Position numbers and translations under genes: made by a program
Origin: Camarhynchus parvulus
Lineage: Eukaryota; Chordata; Aves; Passeriformes; Thraupidae
Length of the DNA: 64,000 bases
Direction: 5' to 3'
Assembly (NCBI RefSeq): GCF_901933205.1
Contig: NC_044572.1
Span: 112,976,965-113,040,964, forward strand
The notes under the pieces: generated by a model
Told to the model about the DNA's origin: nothing
Database searches by the model: none
What the model saw: the letters and a program-made list of their open reading frames with translations, nothing else
Part shown: positions 14,161 to 26,038 of the stretch, piece after piece
How the letters are laid out: every line of letters begins with the position of its first letter
Position numbering within the stretch: the first letter of the stretch is position 1

Positions 14161-14585
14161 TTCCATGGAGAATTGATTAGGAAACCGATGCAGTTTGTAG
14201 CACCACCATGCTTTCAATTCAACAGATTTATTTCCAAATTTTGTGACCATTTCAGTTCTAGTTTTGTATTCTTGCTCTGAGAGTTGTTAATACAAATTTT
14301 TTCTTTCTTGCCCTTTTTTGATGTGTGGGTTCAGTCCACACCTGCAGCAGTGCCAAGCCAGCCACCAATGTCTGGTAGGCCCCTGCCCTCTGAGCCGAGA
14401 AGGATGGCATGCAAACCTTGGGGCAGGTGACACAGTGACTTTGCAAAATAAATAAATGCTAATGCTAATTTTTTCACTATTCATGCTTATGCACTCTTAC
14501 AGATTAAGTAATATATTTTTTTTAATTTTGTGTATTCATTAATAGAAGACAAATAATCTAAATGGTATTTACTGTGCATTTTGTT

Positions 14586-14613
14586 GGGAGGCGGGGGGGG
14601 GGGGAGAGGGGGG
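14586..14613 (+). repeat. G-rich run with quadruplex potential
   Basis: GGG, a 12-G run and a 6-G run are separated by 4 and 3 bases, which allows four or more G-tracts in 28 bases. Confidence 0.7.
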
Positions 14614-17600
14614 CTCACTTTAATATTTTTCCAAAGCATCTCCCATAAAAGAAGTTCCAGCTGATCTTGTTAGATGCCATGGAATGAAAATCTGTGTGGC
14701 TGGTTCCTCCAAATCAGTGAAATATATGAGGACAGAATTTGAACAGAAGCTGCATAAGCAAGAGCATATAAAACCTTGACAGAAGAATGACGGCGAAATC
14801 ACAGAAATGTGAGCCAGCAGAAAGGCATCCCCTCGAGAGTTAAGTTCTAACAGGATTTTTACATGTCTAGTAAACTCCATCTTTTTCTCTTTCTCCTGCT
14901 GGGTGGCAGGGAGAAGGGCTGCTGCTGCTGCCATAGGTGCTGTGGAAGGTGTCTGTGCATTGGACAGAGCAGTGCAGGTGGAGCTGTCTCCCATAGATGG
15001 TGCCCTGTATTTAACTTAGCATTAGGTTGTCATTATATTTCTTAAGAGCTAATGGCAGGGGGTTGGTTCTGCTTGGGGTTGCTGTATTCTCCAAATAATC
15101 CCTCGATTTCTTGCAGGAGACTCAAGGCTTTGAAAGCCCTGAAATTTAGAAATCATGGAAATGAGCCTGGAGTCAGTGGGTATGTTTGTGCTGCACATAC
15201 TTCACTGGAATAAAAGACACCAAATTACCTAACAGACAAGGAGTCTAGCTGTGAAAGTACAGAATCTAAGTTTAGACTCCTAACAGGCAAAATGATCTCA
15301 TGCTGTCTTGCCAAGCCTGGCAGCACACAGACTGCTCGGCACACATGAGTACCTGGTGGCTGTCACTGCCCGTGGAGGACTGGACTTGATTGGTGGCTAA
15401 TGAGGACTCCTAAACTGAAAGTTTTAAGTTTAACACATATTTAGTAGAGCAAGAAAATAACAAATCTTAGAAAAATGTAATTGAAGGGGAAGAGATCACC
15501 CAGCATGGGAGCTAGTAACTGGCCTTAGCTGGGGTATTCTGACAGTGAGACTTCCATTTGAGTATCTGAAGCAGCCAATTACTTCTACAGATAGAGGAGA
15601 AGGTAGTGGAGCTTTTGGTGTCTGTGAAGAAAGATCTCAATTACTTACTGTGGTCTTTTGAAAGACAGGAGAGAGCCATCTTCCATGGTTCTTGTGGTCC
15701 CTGCATACCCAGTTGCTTCTCTCTATCTGTGTTGATTGTATTCATAGTTTCTAATACAATTTCTGAAACATTAACAAAAACTGGGTAAAATAGTTAGTTT
15801 GGATTTAGGGGCAAGGCTAAGGAAAACTGTGCTTTATTTTATCTTGAAATGAAATTATGACCATTGTCTGTGTATTTAAAGGTATGAACAGGGTTGCTGC
15901 TCAGCAGAAGCTTCTCAACACTGTCTAAAGTTAGATTTGTTAAGGTGGATGAGACTCTGAGTGCAGAAAGAGATAAATCATTAGGCAGGTGTCCTGTACA
16001 GACCCTAAGAAACTGCTAAAGATAGATAAAATAAGCCAAACTTTTGCCATTTAACTTTGGTCCTCTACACAGAGTCCAGACCACTACTGGTAAAAAATTA
16101 GGAGTAGGTAAAATGAATAAGGCTGAAAGTAATACAATACAAAGAGTATTTCTTGGTTTTCAGGGCAATGACAAGTTGTTGTGGAGAGGCAAATTAAAGA
16201 AGCAGCTGGAAGTTGTAACATCAGAAGTGTCTATTGAAAGCAGCTGAGAGGAATAATGGGAGACATTATTCCTATATATGTGCTAGCATGTTCTGTGACT
16301 ATTGTGTAACACAAAGGAGGAGTAATATCAGGTGTAATTCTGAATTATATTTCAACAGGGAAGAGTTCCTAACACACATTATGCTGCATTAATCCCCCTT
16401 GGTATGCAGTGGGAGAAAGTTAAGCTGAACGTTGGCAAGCTGATGAAACCATCTGTGTTGCCTTGAAGATCCTCAGCTATGAATAAAGGCTGTGGCAAAA
16501 ACTGGAAATGTGAACTACTGGAGACTCATCCTCAGACACTGATACTCCCATGTTTGTGAGTAGGAAACAGTCTGAGTGTAAAACCACAGGAGTGGAACAT
16601 TTCAGTAGGGTGCCATTTCAATCTAGTCACAATCAGATATAGTGGGAGTTAAGAAAAAAGAAAAAGGTTTTTTTCTGACCTCAGGAAGCTTATTTCAGTT
16701 GAACAGAAAGCCTTTGATCTTGGTTTATGACAGCTAATACATGACAAACTTGTTGACGTGGAAAGATAATAGGATTATTTTGGCAATATGTTTATGGGGA
16801 AACAGCCCAGATGAGAGCAAGAGCTTATATTGTTATCCATTCAGAAAATAGGAACACATGAAACAAAAGTAAGATTCATCTTTAGGTTTCATCTCACTGT
16901 ATTGATCAGGGAATGAGATCCATGAGCATGAAACACATACTGATGACCTGGACACGCGGCCCTTGGTGTGACCAAGAGCTGCCCTTAAAGCTTGCAAAGC
17001 CTCCTGTGTACTAAACCACATATGGAAGAACAGTATGTACACCATGACACACATTGCTGTCATACACTGTGTTTGGGAACAAAAGAATTAGTGCAGAAAC
17101 CCATGGACTCTTTCCAAGCTGCCTGCAAGGCTGCCTCCACGTGAATCTTTAGCTTGCGCCTACGCTTGCAGAGCAGTGTGGCAAAAGATGTGTAAATATA
17201 GCAAGACATTTTCTGAAGCTGGAGGGATACAGTCGTGCTGTTTCTTAAAGGACTAAGATGTGAATATTATAGATCCTTGGCTGTGGTTCAGAGAAGCACC
17301 TGGAAGCCTGGATGCATGAAATGTCACTTCCCCAGCTAAGAAAGAAAATCAAAAAATAGGCTTTCTTAAAATAATGTTTCAAAGTCTCACATCCCAGGCA
17401 CTGTTGTCACACCTAGATGTCCTGCTGCATTTGGTATTCCTGCTTTTAAATGAATTTACTCCTGGAAATGCTGAGATGAGTACAAGTTTTAAAGGAAGGA
17501 TGAAGCATACAGACACCTTGGCAGGAGTTTGATTTCTGAAATCAGATTGAATGTCAAGGAGCACTTTCTCAGATCAGTTCATTCATTTGTAGGGTTTCCA

Positions 17601-20600
17601 GCTGACTCGAGCTGTTCTGCCCTTATGCTGTATAGGATTTATGTACTGATATAATTAGAAAAAAAGTAATTTATGGACCTGGATATACCTTCAATATTTC
17701 AAGTCCAAATCAGGTTTCCCAAAAATGCCATTTAGGTGAATTCCATTGATTTTGACCTAATTATTCAAGCTTGCTTACTTCCTTGAAACAATAATACATT
17801 TGTGAATGTATTCATCTCTGCATACATTTTCTTTTCCTTCATGGCATTTGCTTTCACTTGTGAAAGTCATGTGTGTTAGTTTTTTATTTTGTCTTCAATG
17901 AGCTGTAGTTCATCGTAGTGTATTATGTAATTATATTTAAAGCATACCCAGAGAATTGCCACAATCTATAAAATGCAAGAACATATCATATATGGGGAAA
18001 TTAATAATTTCAGGGGAAAAAAATTAAAATTATGATTGAATCAAAGCAATCCTCTTCTTTGTTTATCAGACAGAAAGTCTTATATACTCTCACTATGTTA
18101 AGAACATCCAAAACTCATTTGTAATTAAAAAGATGTCATTCCTTTATACAAATTAAGTAATGCAAACCATTCAAAGAATAAAAGAGGTTGAATTGTATTT
18201 TTCACTCAAAACATATTATAATTAGTTCCTGGCAGGATGTTGTCCTGATACAATGCACTATTTTCTTTCTGTTGTGACTGTTGTGGATGGGCTATGCTGC
18301 AAAGGCTGAAAGTGGGTATGTACACTCCCACTCTTTGCTATTTACAGTATTTCAGGTGTCCACTTTAGAACTATTCAAAAGCATCCTTTTGCTGATGAAA
18401 ATTGTGATGTTTTTCCTGTGCAAAGCCTGCATTTCTTTCCTCTTCAGGACAGAACTTTAGAGATCAAATCACATACTGCAGAAAGTGTTGAAAGGTTCAG
18501 CTTTAGAAAAGAAAGAAACATGGAGCATGCTTTCATGCTTTCTAAGACCATTTTGGAGAATTCCTGCTTTCTTGTTCTTGTAACAGTCTGTGGTGGATGA
18601 GCATATAGCTGCTTGTGTACATATTCACTGGGAATGGCTATTTAGTCTTAATTTCCAAGATCAAGACCCCAAATATAAGACTCATAATACAAGAGAGTCA
18701 AACACACCAGAAAGCTGCTGCAGTACCCAAAAAGAGTGCAGAGACTGCAGATGAGCAAGTGGCAAAGCTGATTCTTATTCTTCATGGACAGTGGCCCCAC
18801 AGATCTTGTCCAATCTCTGTTCATTTCTGAGTGGCAAGTAAGTCTTCCTGACTGCACCTGCATTGCTACAATGTTTGTTTGATAGTAATAGAAATTTATT
18901 TTAGCTCCTCTTTGAAATAGGGATGAAGAGCTTTATATGAACATATACTTAACAAATGCATCAATATATTCTAATTTATGAATTATCCATTTAGTACTAC
19001 AATACTTCACTATATTTCTAACCATTCCCGGTGAATTATTTATATAGTGACATTTATTAGCAAACTGCCATTTGCATCACTTCTACATCATTCTTCTCAT
19101 TATTAATTTATTTTCAATAATTCTTTAGTGCTTGGTCTCATCAATAAAGAAAAATGGATGGAGCCCATGAAGCATTTAACTTTATCTTAATTCTATATCC
19201 CCAATACCACTGCCAATAGCCAAGAGCAGACACAGAATATATTAACTGGCAATTCCTCCCTTTTGTGCATTCCCTTGTCTCCTTTTCTCTCCTGTATGCC
19301 AGTATCCCTGAGTTTGTTCTGTAAAAGCAGAAGATGATTCCCTATTAATGACTATTTAAATAACAGAATTACATAGCTATTGTACTTGCTTCCTTATGTC
19401 CCAGACAGTGACTATGAATTAATTAGCATTAGAACAGTGGAAATTCCTGTGAGTTTAACATTGTATTTTGTGTGCATTATTGAATGATTTTACACTTCCT
19501 AATGCAAAACTGATGATATCTCTTCAAACCTCTGGGGGAGTGTGTGAGGTCATTAAAGTTAGATTTGCAAAGAAAATATATGGATTTCTCGCTCATATTA
19601 TTTTTCCTGTGCTGATAATGCTATTCTTGAGTTCTTGTTCAGAGTGGCTTGTTTGTATTGAAAGATTCTTTATCCTATCCATCTACCTTTCCCAACTTTT
19701 CATTTCATGAGGGAAATGAACAGTGTTTTCTCAATACTTAAAGCATTCCTACAGGAAAACAAGAACTTACATTTTCAGCTCCCAGGGTTGTCATCAGAGA
19801 TAATGGAAACAGAAAGGCAGCTCAGTGTGAAAAAGCAAATATACACATCAGAAATGAAAACACCAATTTATACCATGTCTCTTTTCTGTCTTCATTGCTG
19901 ATAGCTTATTTTGTCCATGAAGGAAGGTTCCAGAAGTAACTTCAGTGTTTTTTTCATGCAGGCATCTGCATGGGAAGAAAAATTATGAATTTTATTAAAA
20001 ATTCTCCCTGGAATCCTAAGTTTGCTTTATATATCTGCTGATTGTGTGTTAATTTTTTACTTTTAAAATGGGGGGCTTTTCAATTCATGGATTCATGGGA
20101 GCTCACAACATTATTAACACCCTGCCAGAGAGGGAGAAACACTGGCAAACAGAATCCCTCCTGAAAGCAATGAATCTCTCTGTACTACTTACTGAGCAAA
20201 ATCTTAGTGTGTTATGCCAAGTGAATTGTTTAAATAGACTTTATCTCCATAACTTACTTTTTTTCTCTTTTAAAATAATCTTTTTTTGTCTTCTTTCAAA
20301 GTAAATAGCAACATGTATTTAGGCTTAAATTTAACATTTGCTATTAATACAACTTCCTAAAATTTATAATATTTAAGAAATATATTCTTGATTGTTAAGT
20401 TCTAAAGAAAGCTGTTTAATTGGGAAGAAAAATACTAGCTATGCATCCAGAATTAAAGCTTGTTGAAATGATTAAACAGCTTTTAACAGCAGACAAAAGA
20501 AATGTTTTCTTCATGACAGTTTGATTTACTTCAATAACTAGTTCAAAGTTAAGGAACTGCTTAGAAATAGAATAAGCTGAAACATCATTATCATTAAATG

Positions 20601-22002
20601 GCCTATGAATAAATTCTCAGTCTGGGATCCTGAGACTTATGAATTCATTCATTAGCTGTATGTAAAATTAGCTTTGGTAGTAAACCAGTTTTAAATATAA
20701 AATGCTTGATACATTTTTCCTCTGTATACAACATTTATTGCAATTTTATTTAAATAATAAATACACTTGAAAGGCAAGGATTTTGCATTTCAATTGCAAT
20801 TCCCATTTCCATCCAAAGCAGCTGGATACAAGGCGTAAGTAAATAAAAATTAATCTTCTAGTAAAGAAGAATTATCATTCATTTCTACCAGAATGCTGTG
20901 TAAGTATTTATCATTTGAATAATTATGCTGATCTATACCATTTTTGAAGTGGGAATGTAAGGTGTTTTTCTGGTAGTGTCTGGAAGCAACAGATTAGTTT
21001 AAAAGTCAGATTCATTTCAGAGCAGCGTATTTTTTCCTAAATTTAACTACTGACGAGAATCAAATTCCCTTGAGGAGAAAAGAATAATATACATTTAAAA
21101 TACGTATAGGGAAAGGTCTATTTTTTAACAATTGCTTTACAGTTTTTGTATTTTCACAAAACTAATGTTTTAAATCTTATGAGAAATAATTTCATATTGA
21201 ATGCTTTAAATATTTGTTATGTTTTACTAAAATTTTATCATTTAGGGCCTTGTTAATAGGCAGTTCTGTGATATATTGGAGATAGAATGGCTATATAAAT
21301 TAAAATATATCATCCCCTACTTTAGATGCATCTTTACTCACTATTTTAATTCTGTAAAAAATTCCAACATTTTAAAAATAAATGTAATTTCCAGATGGAA
21401 GAAAGTAAGTTCTGACATTTTCTATTTATTAAAATTCTGTTTAAAAGGGGTGAAAATATCAAAATGGTCTATTTTTTCCCTCAGCAAGAATAAGGCAGTT
21501 TAAATTTTGATGTAACAAGAGTAAAATAAATTTATTTTTAATAGATTTTATGTAGATTTATGCTCACATTGTCATTGATTTAGTGTTTATGTAGATGATG
21601 CTGGCATTTTAATTAGAAAGTCTTGGTTGCTTTATATTAGGCTTCTTTAATGGCTTATCAAAATCAGAAAATTCGTATTCTTTCTTGAAAACATAAACCA
21701 CAGTAGGTCCCCTTCAATCACAGCAGTTGACAGAGACACCTATTCCTGACTTGCTCAAAGTTGTGAATTAATTAATCTGTTTCAAATATGTGATTGCTAG
21801 GGGAGAGTTTCAGAGTGTGGTTTAATAGCTGTTCTTGTTTGTGTGCATCCAGCATTGGGCAATGAAATCTCAGCAGCAGAGGTTCGTTTCTCTGAGTAAA
21901 GGAGAAGGAAGAGATTTTATTGTGCCAGCGGTGGAGAACATATTTAAAGCAGCAAGGATCTCACTGTTTTCAGCCAAGTGCTGACACACTAATTATGCCT
22001 TA

Positions 22003-22026
22003 ACTGCATCTCCTGTTTCCTCCTAG
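22003..22026 (+). promoter_or_regulatory. XKR4: Splice acceptor and branch-point region of the last XKR4 exon
   Basis: A CTTAAC branch-like motif (A at about 22,003) is followed by the pyrimidine-rich stretch TCTCCTGTTTCCTCCTAG and then the exon. The boundary is fixed by the reading frame: the codons after it match XKR4 ([17 protein letters not shown]), whereas the bases before it are intronic in character. The branch-point assignment is inference; the AG is well supported. Confidence 0.85.
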
Positions 22027-22973
22027 GTCTTACTGCTGCAGCATCCCTTGTATCCCTGGCTTGGGCTTTGGCCTCCTACCAAAAGGCCCTCCGTGACTCC
22101 CGCGATGACAAGAAACCCATCAGTTACATGGCTGTTATAATCCAGTTTTGCTGGCACTTCTTCACCATTGCAGCAAGGGTCATTACTTTTGCTCTATTTG
22201 CCTCGGTTTTCCAGCTGTACTTTGGGATCTTCATCGTGCTGCACTGGTGCATCATGACCTTCTGGATCGTTCACTGCGAGACAGAGTTTTGCATCACTAA
22301 ATGGGAGGAGATAGTTTTCGACATGGTTGTTGGGATAATCTATATCTTCAGCTGGTTCAATGTCAAGGAAGGGAGGACACGCTGTAGGCTTTTCATTTAC
22401 TATTTTGTCATCCTTTTAGAAAACACCGCCTTGAGTGTTCTCTGGTATCTGTACAAGGCCCCTCCAATCTCCGATGCATTTGCCATACCAGCACTGTGTG
22501 TAGTGTTCAGCAGCTTTTTAACAGGCATTGTTTTTATGCTGATGTACTATGCCTTCTTTCACCCCAACGGACCAAGGTTTGGGCAGTCACCAAGCTGTGC
22601 TTGTGAGGACCCTGCCGCTGCCTTCACCCTTCCCCCAGAAGTGGCCACAAGCACCCTGCGCTCCATCTCCAACAACCGGAGCGTCACGAGCGAGCGGGAT
22701 CAGAAATTTGCGGAGAGGGACGGGTGTGTGCCTGTGTTTCAGGTGAGACCCACTGCACCATCCACACCTTCCTCCCGGCCACCAAGGATTGAGGAGTCTG
22801 TCATTAAAATCGATCTGTTCAGGAACAGGTACCCAGCATGGGAGAGACACGTGTTGGACAGGAGCCTGAGGAAGGCTATCTTAGCGTTTGAATGTTCCCC
22901 TGCTCCTCCACGGCTACAGTATAAGGATGATGCCCTTATTCAGGAGCGCTTGGAATATGAAACCACATTGTAG
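22027..22973 (+). CDS. XKR4: XKR4 last coding exon (C-terminal half of an XK-related phospholipid scramblase)
   Basis: This exon encodes the last 314 residues of XKR4, a multi-pass plasma-membrane protein of the XK/Kell-related family (vertebrate XKR4 is about 650 residues). XKR4 exposes phosphatidylserine on apoptotic cells after caspase cleavage of its cytoplasmic tail. The sequence shows an intron acceptor ending in TTTCCTCCTAG at 22,026. Two bases then complete a split codon, and the frame stays open to TAG at 22,971. Hydrophobic segments lie at exon residues of about 33-59, 63-82, 95-110, 120-142 and 150-177. A polar tail of about 137 residues follows and ends in YETTL. Recognisable family stretches include [39 protein letters not shown] and [19 protein letters not shown]. 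There is no true start codon here; the first half of the protein lies in exons upstream of the window. The match to mammalian XKR4 is near-identical from memory, and the frame has no breaks. Confidence 0.97.
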
Positions 22974-23595
22974 ACAACGCAAAAACACAGCTTGGTGCAG
23001 CTCCAATTTTACAGTCCAAATTAAGGGTTGACAGTAGGGCTGTAGGAACAACTAAACTGCGTACTACAAGTAGAGCAGCAAGCTATAGCGTTCTTAGTCT
23101 GGCTATCATCATGATTATCATTTGATCCACTGTGTGCAGTCTGTCTGCAGAACACTGATGCAGCAGCATCATCTGAAAGCCTCAAAAAACCCCAAACCCT
23201 GACCCACACATACAAATCAGTTACATCAGCGGGGGGAACTCACCCACCATCCCTCACTGCTATGAATCTCTGACTGCACAGTACCTACAATCAAACCAAT
23301 ATAAAGGCTCTGACCAGAGCTTTCAGCTTCAGCCAGTAGTGCATTTTATTTTAGAAATGAATGATTGATATTTCCATAATCAACGGCAAAAACAAAAAAA
23401 CCCACACTTTTTCAAAAATAATGAAACTGTAGCACACAGTGTTGCTGTTAGGTAAACTGTTTTCTGGGGCAAAAAAAACAGGAGCTTAGTAGTCTTCAAC
23501 ACTCCCATAAATCAACCATTCAGGTTAGAATAGGTTTGCAAAATAGTTCTTAATTAAAAAGAAATGTCATCATGTTTATAAGGCTGTCAATGGAA

Positions 23596-23601
23596 AATAA
23601 A
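23596..23601 (+). terminator. XKR4: Proximal candidate poly(A) signal AATAAA for XKR4
   Basis: This is a canonical hexamer about 620 bases after the stop codon. The only T/G-rich stretch nearby (CTGTTTGTTTTCT) begins about 45 bases further on, somewhat far for efficient cleavage. It could make a short 3' UTR isoform. Confidence 0.3.
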
Positions 23602-25997
23602 CTAAATTCTGATTAACTAGGTCATTAAAATTAACATTACCAGAACTGTTTGTTTTCTATGGAATTTCAAGGTCTTTTTTAAACATAATTTAACTTCTCG
23701 ATATTATTTTCAACAGAAACGCTATGCGGCTCACTTCTGGTTTTGAGGAGAAATAAGGAGCTCTAGCACGTAGTGATATTCATTAAATGATAATCATGAT
23801 TCAGTGTTCAATTTGCAAAAAAAAAAAAAAGTAAAAGAACAAGGAAGTATAGTTTTCATATTCTAAACTTTTTGGAGGACCCCTTTCAGATATTTCAGAA
23901 GAAACCACAAGGAGCTGAACACACTGAAACTTCTCTGTTTCAGGACTGAGAATGCATGATTCAGTGTGTGAATGTATGCAGGTGTGACAAGAGACTGACA
24001 TGCCATACCCTTCTAGTGCCAAACATTGTATAACTGCAAGGTTGATATTGCCTGAGGGACACAACAAGTGGCACAAGCCCTACCAGAAAAAGAAGCAGGA
24101 AAGACCAACCAAGCTCTCAATGTATAGAGACAGCTCTGATTTTCCCCCCTCAAGGTGAAAGTGATGTCTTTTAAAGGCTTTCAGCCACCTCTTAGTAAGT
24201 ATATTCACTGAAGTATAATATAAACAAGTTATGTGGAAGAGCCTCTTCTGCCTGTTCAAGACTGGTGTCCAGACGTGTCTAAAAATTAGAATCTCTTGTA
24301 ATAGAGTGCTTTTGATGCAAGCTTTTGGGTTTTAAATACCTCCCTAAATCTAGTTAAAGGTATTATACTTTATGTTAAAAGTATCCCCTGATGGTGCTTT
24401 CAGATGCATTAAAGGTGCAAGTCAAAATTTGATAGTATTTTTTTTAAAGCTGGTGCAGAGTGAAAAACTCATGGATTATTTCAATATTTTTGTAAAGTAA
24501 AAATATGGTATAAAAGGTTACTTTTTATAAACCTCAAATCTTTTAATACATTTCATTCTCTTTATAGCTTAGATTTTAAGAATTGGTCCATGAATTTTAT
24601 CAAATGGCTTTTACAGGTTGACATAAACCTGGTTTTCACACATTATGGATTTGTTTTGCAGTGTAATGCCATATGAAAGCCTACATGGGTACTTTTAGAA
24701 TACTCTATAAACTGTGGATCTTGCTTCAAATGTAAGTGGCTTGTAAAGACACCAAGTGATTCCATGAGAAACAGTTTGCTATAACTATTTCCATCCATTT
24801 TAGGAGAGCAAAGCAGAACTGAAGAGTTACTGTTGTAAATGGCACTGTCAGGATGGAGAAGACCTGATAATTGGACTATCAGATATATCCAGTGTAGTCA
24901 CTGCTGTGTATGCTGCTGGGTAAATTTCTGTCTTTCCTATTACAAATATTTGTACTTTGAAATGGCCAAGGTTACACAGACTATGTTTATTTGTATGCGT
25001 TCAATTAGCCATTTTTAATGTTGACTTTTTTTATTAGTGAAATATTCAATACCTGTTGTTCTTTGCTGGGCAAGTTCCTCTAAACAAAAACCTGTGGAAG
25101 TGCAGGAATCTGCAAAGCAGAGGGAACTTTACATAGATGAGAAAAAACCTATGCTTCAGGGGTTTCTTAGGTATTTTCAAATTAAGCAATTGCCAACTGC
25201 CTCTAAATTTTTTTTAAATAAAACAAATCTTTGATAGTCCAAACCTGAAGCTTTTTACAAAGTGATTACCCTTTTCTTCATGGAGGTACAGCTGATTATT
25301 CAGAGAAAAACACTCATGTTTTTTCAGAAAATATACCACTGCAAGAACTGCTAAAAAAAAAGATTTTGGAAGCAAGTCCTTTGTCCTGTCATATTCAATA
25401 GACCCTTCACTCCAGAATCAAATTCCAGTTCACACAATGGAATTGCTGGGTTTTTTTTACAACGAAGGCCAATGTAAGCTCTATGATCCAAGATGTGAGG
25501 GTTTCATTTGGAGACTGTTTGAAGTGTTTGCTGCTGCTTTAACAACTCAGAAATTGCAGCCTGAGTGAGGCACAGTGAGCAGCCTTCTCAAGCTTCAGTC
25601 TCCCACCAGCAGCTCCTGGGGAGAGGGGCAGCATTGCTGCTGTCAGCGAGGCTCTGCCTCTTCTGAGGTCCCTCTCATCCTCTGGCTCTTCCTCAGAGCT
25701 GTGAGCCCTTTGGCCAGGCTTACAGAATTGAAGAAAAGTTGCTTTGTATGGAATTTAAAGGGTTAAGATCTTCACCAGTGCTTGCATTGCAAAGTTTCTG
25801 AAGAAGGCTTGGGATGACTTTGTTTGATCTGCTTTTATTTGGTTTTGGAAGGAAGGACACAGAGATGTTATTTATCCATGTGGTTTTTCATGCCTAGCAC
25901 TTATTTTCTTTACGCTCACAGCATTTTTAATTTTTTTAAACTGTTTGCAAAAATGTTTATCTTAAGGAAACTATTGCAGGGTGTGAGTGCAGAGTGA

Positions 25998-26038
25998 CAT
26001 ATATGTGTGTGTTTGTGTACATATATTTATATATATGC
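25998..26038 (+). repeat. Imperfect TG/TA dinucleotide stretch
   Basis: Alternating purine-pyrimidine sequence with ATATATGTGTGTGTTTGTG followed by ATATATTTATATATATG, interrupted by single bases. Confidence 0.65.

Larger units (their letters stand above)
1..22026 (+). other. XKR4: XKR4 last intron (3' part), mostly unique sequence
   Basis: Everything upstream of the acceptor at 22,026 is read as the intron before the last XKR4 exon, because the exon opens mid-codon and the gene is known for very long introns. A branch-point-like CTTAAC has its A at about 22,003, roughly 23 bases before the acceptor. No coding exon with splice sites and family similarity was found in this stretch on either strand. 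Open frames are short and unrelated to known proteins. The recognisable contents are three decayed LTR segments, a G-run and small local repeats, listed separately. The rest (about 301-8,479, 8,861-13,271 and 14,161-22,026) is AT-rich unique DNA in which I see no further feature. It may contain conserved enhancers, which need an alignment to recognise. Confidence 0.85.

Noticed and set aside
14620..14994. 124-codon minus-strand open frame
   Set aside because: It has no recognisable similarity, is low-complexity at the start and lies in intronic sequence.
22068..22070. Possible internal start for a short XKR4 protein
   Set aside because: The codon is TTG inside a continuous exon frame that extends back to the splice acceptor at 22,026. 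The preceding codons also match XKR4.
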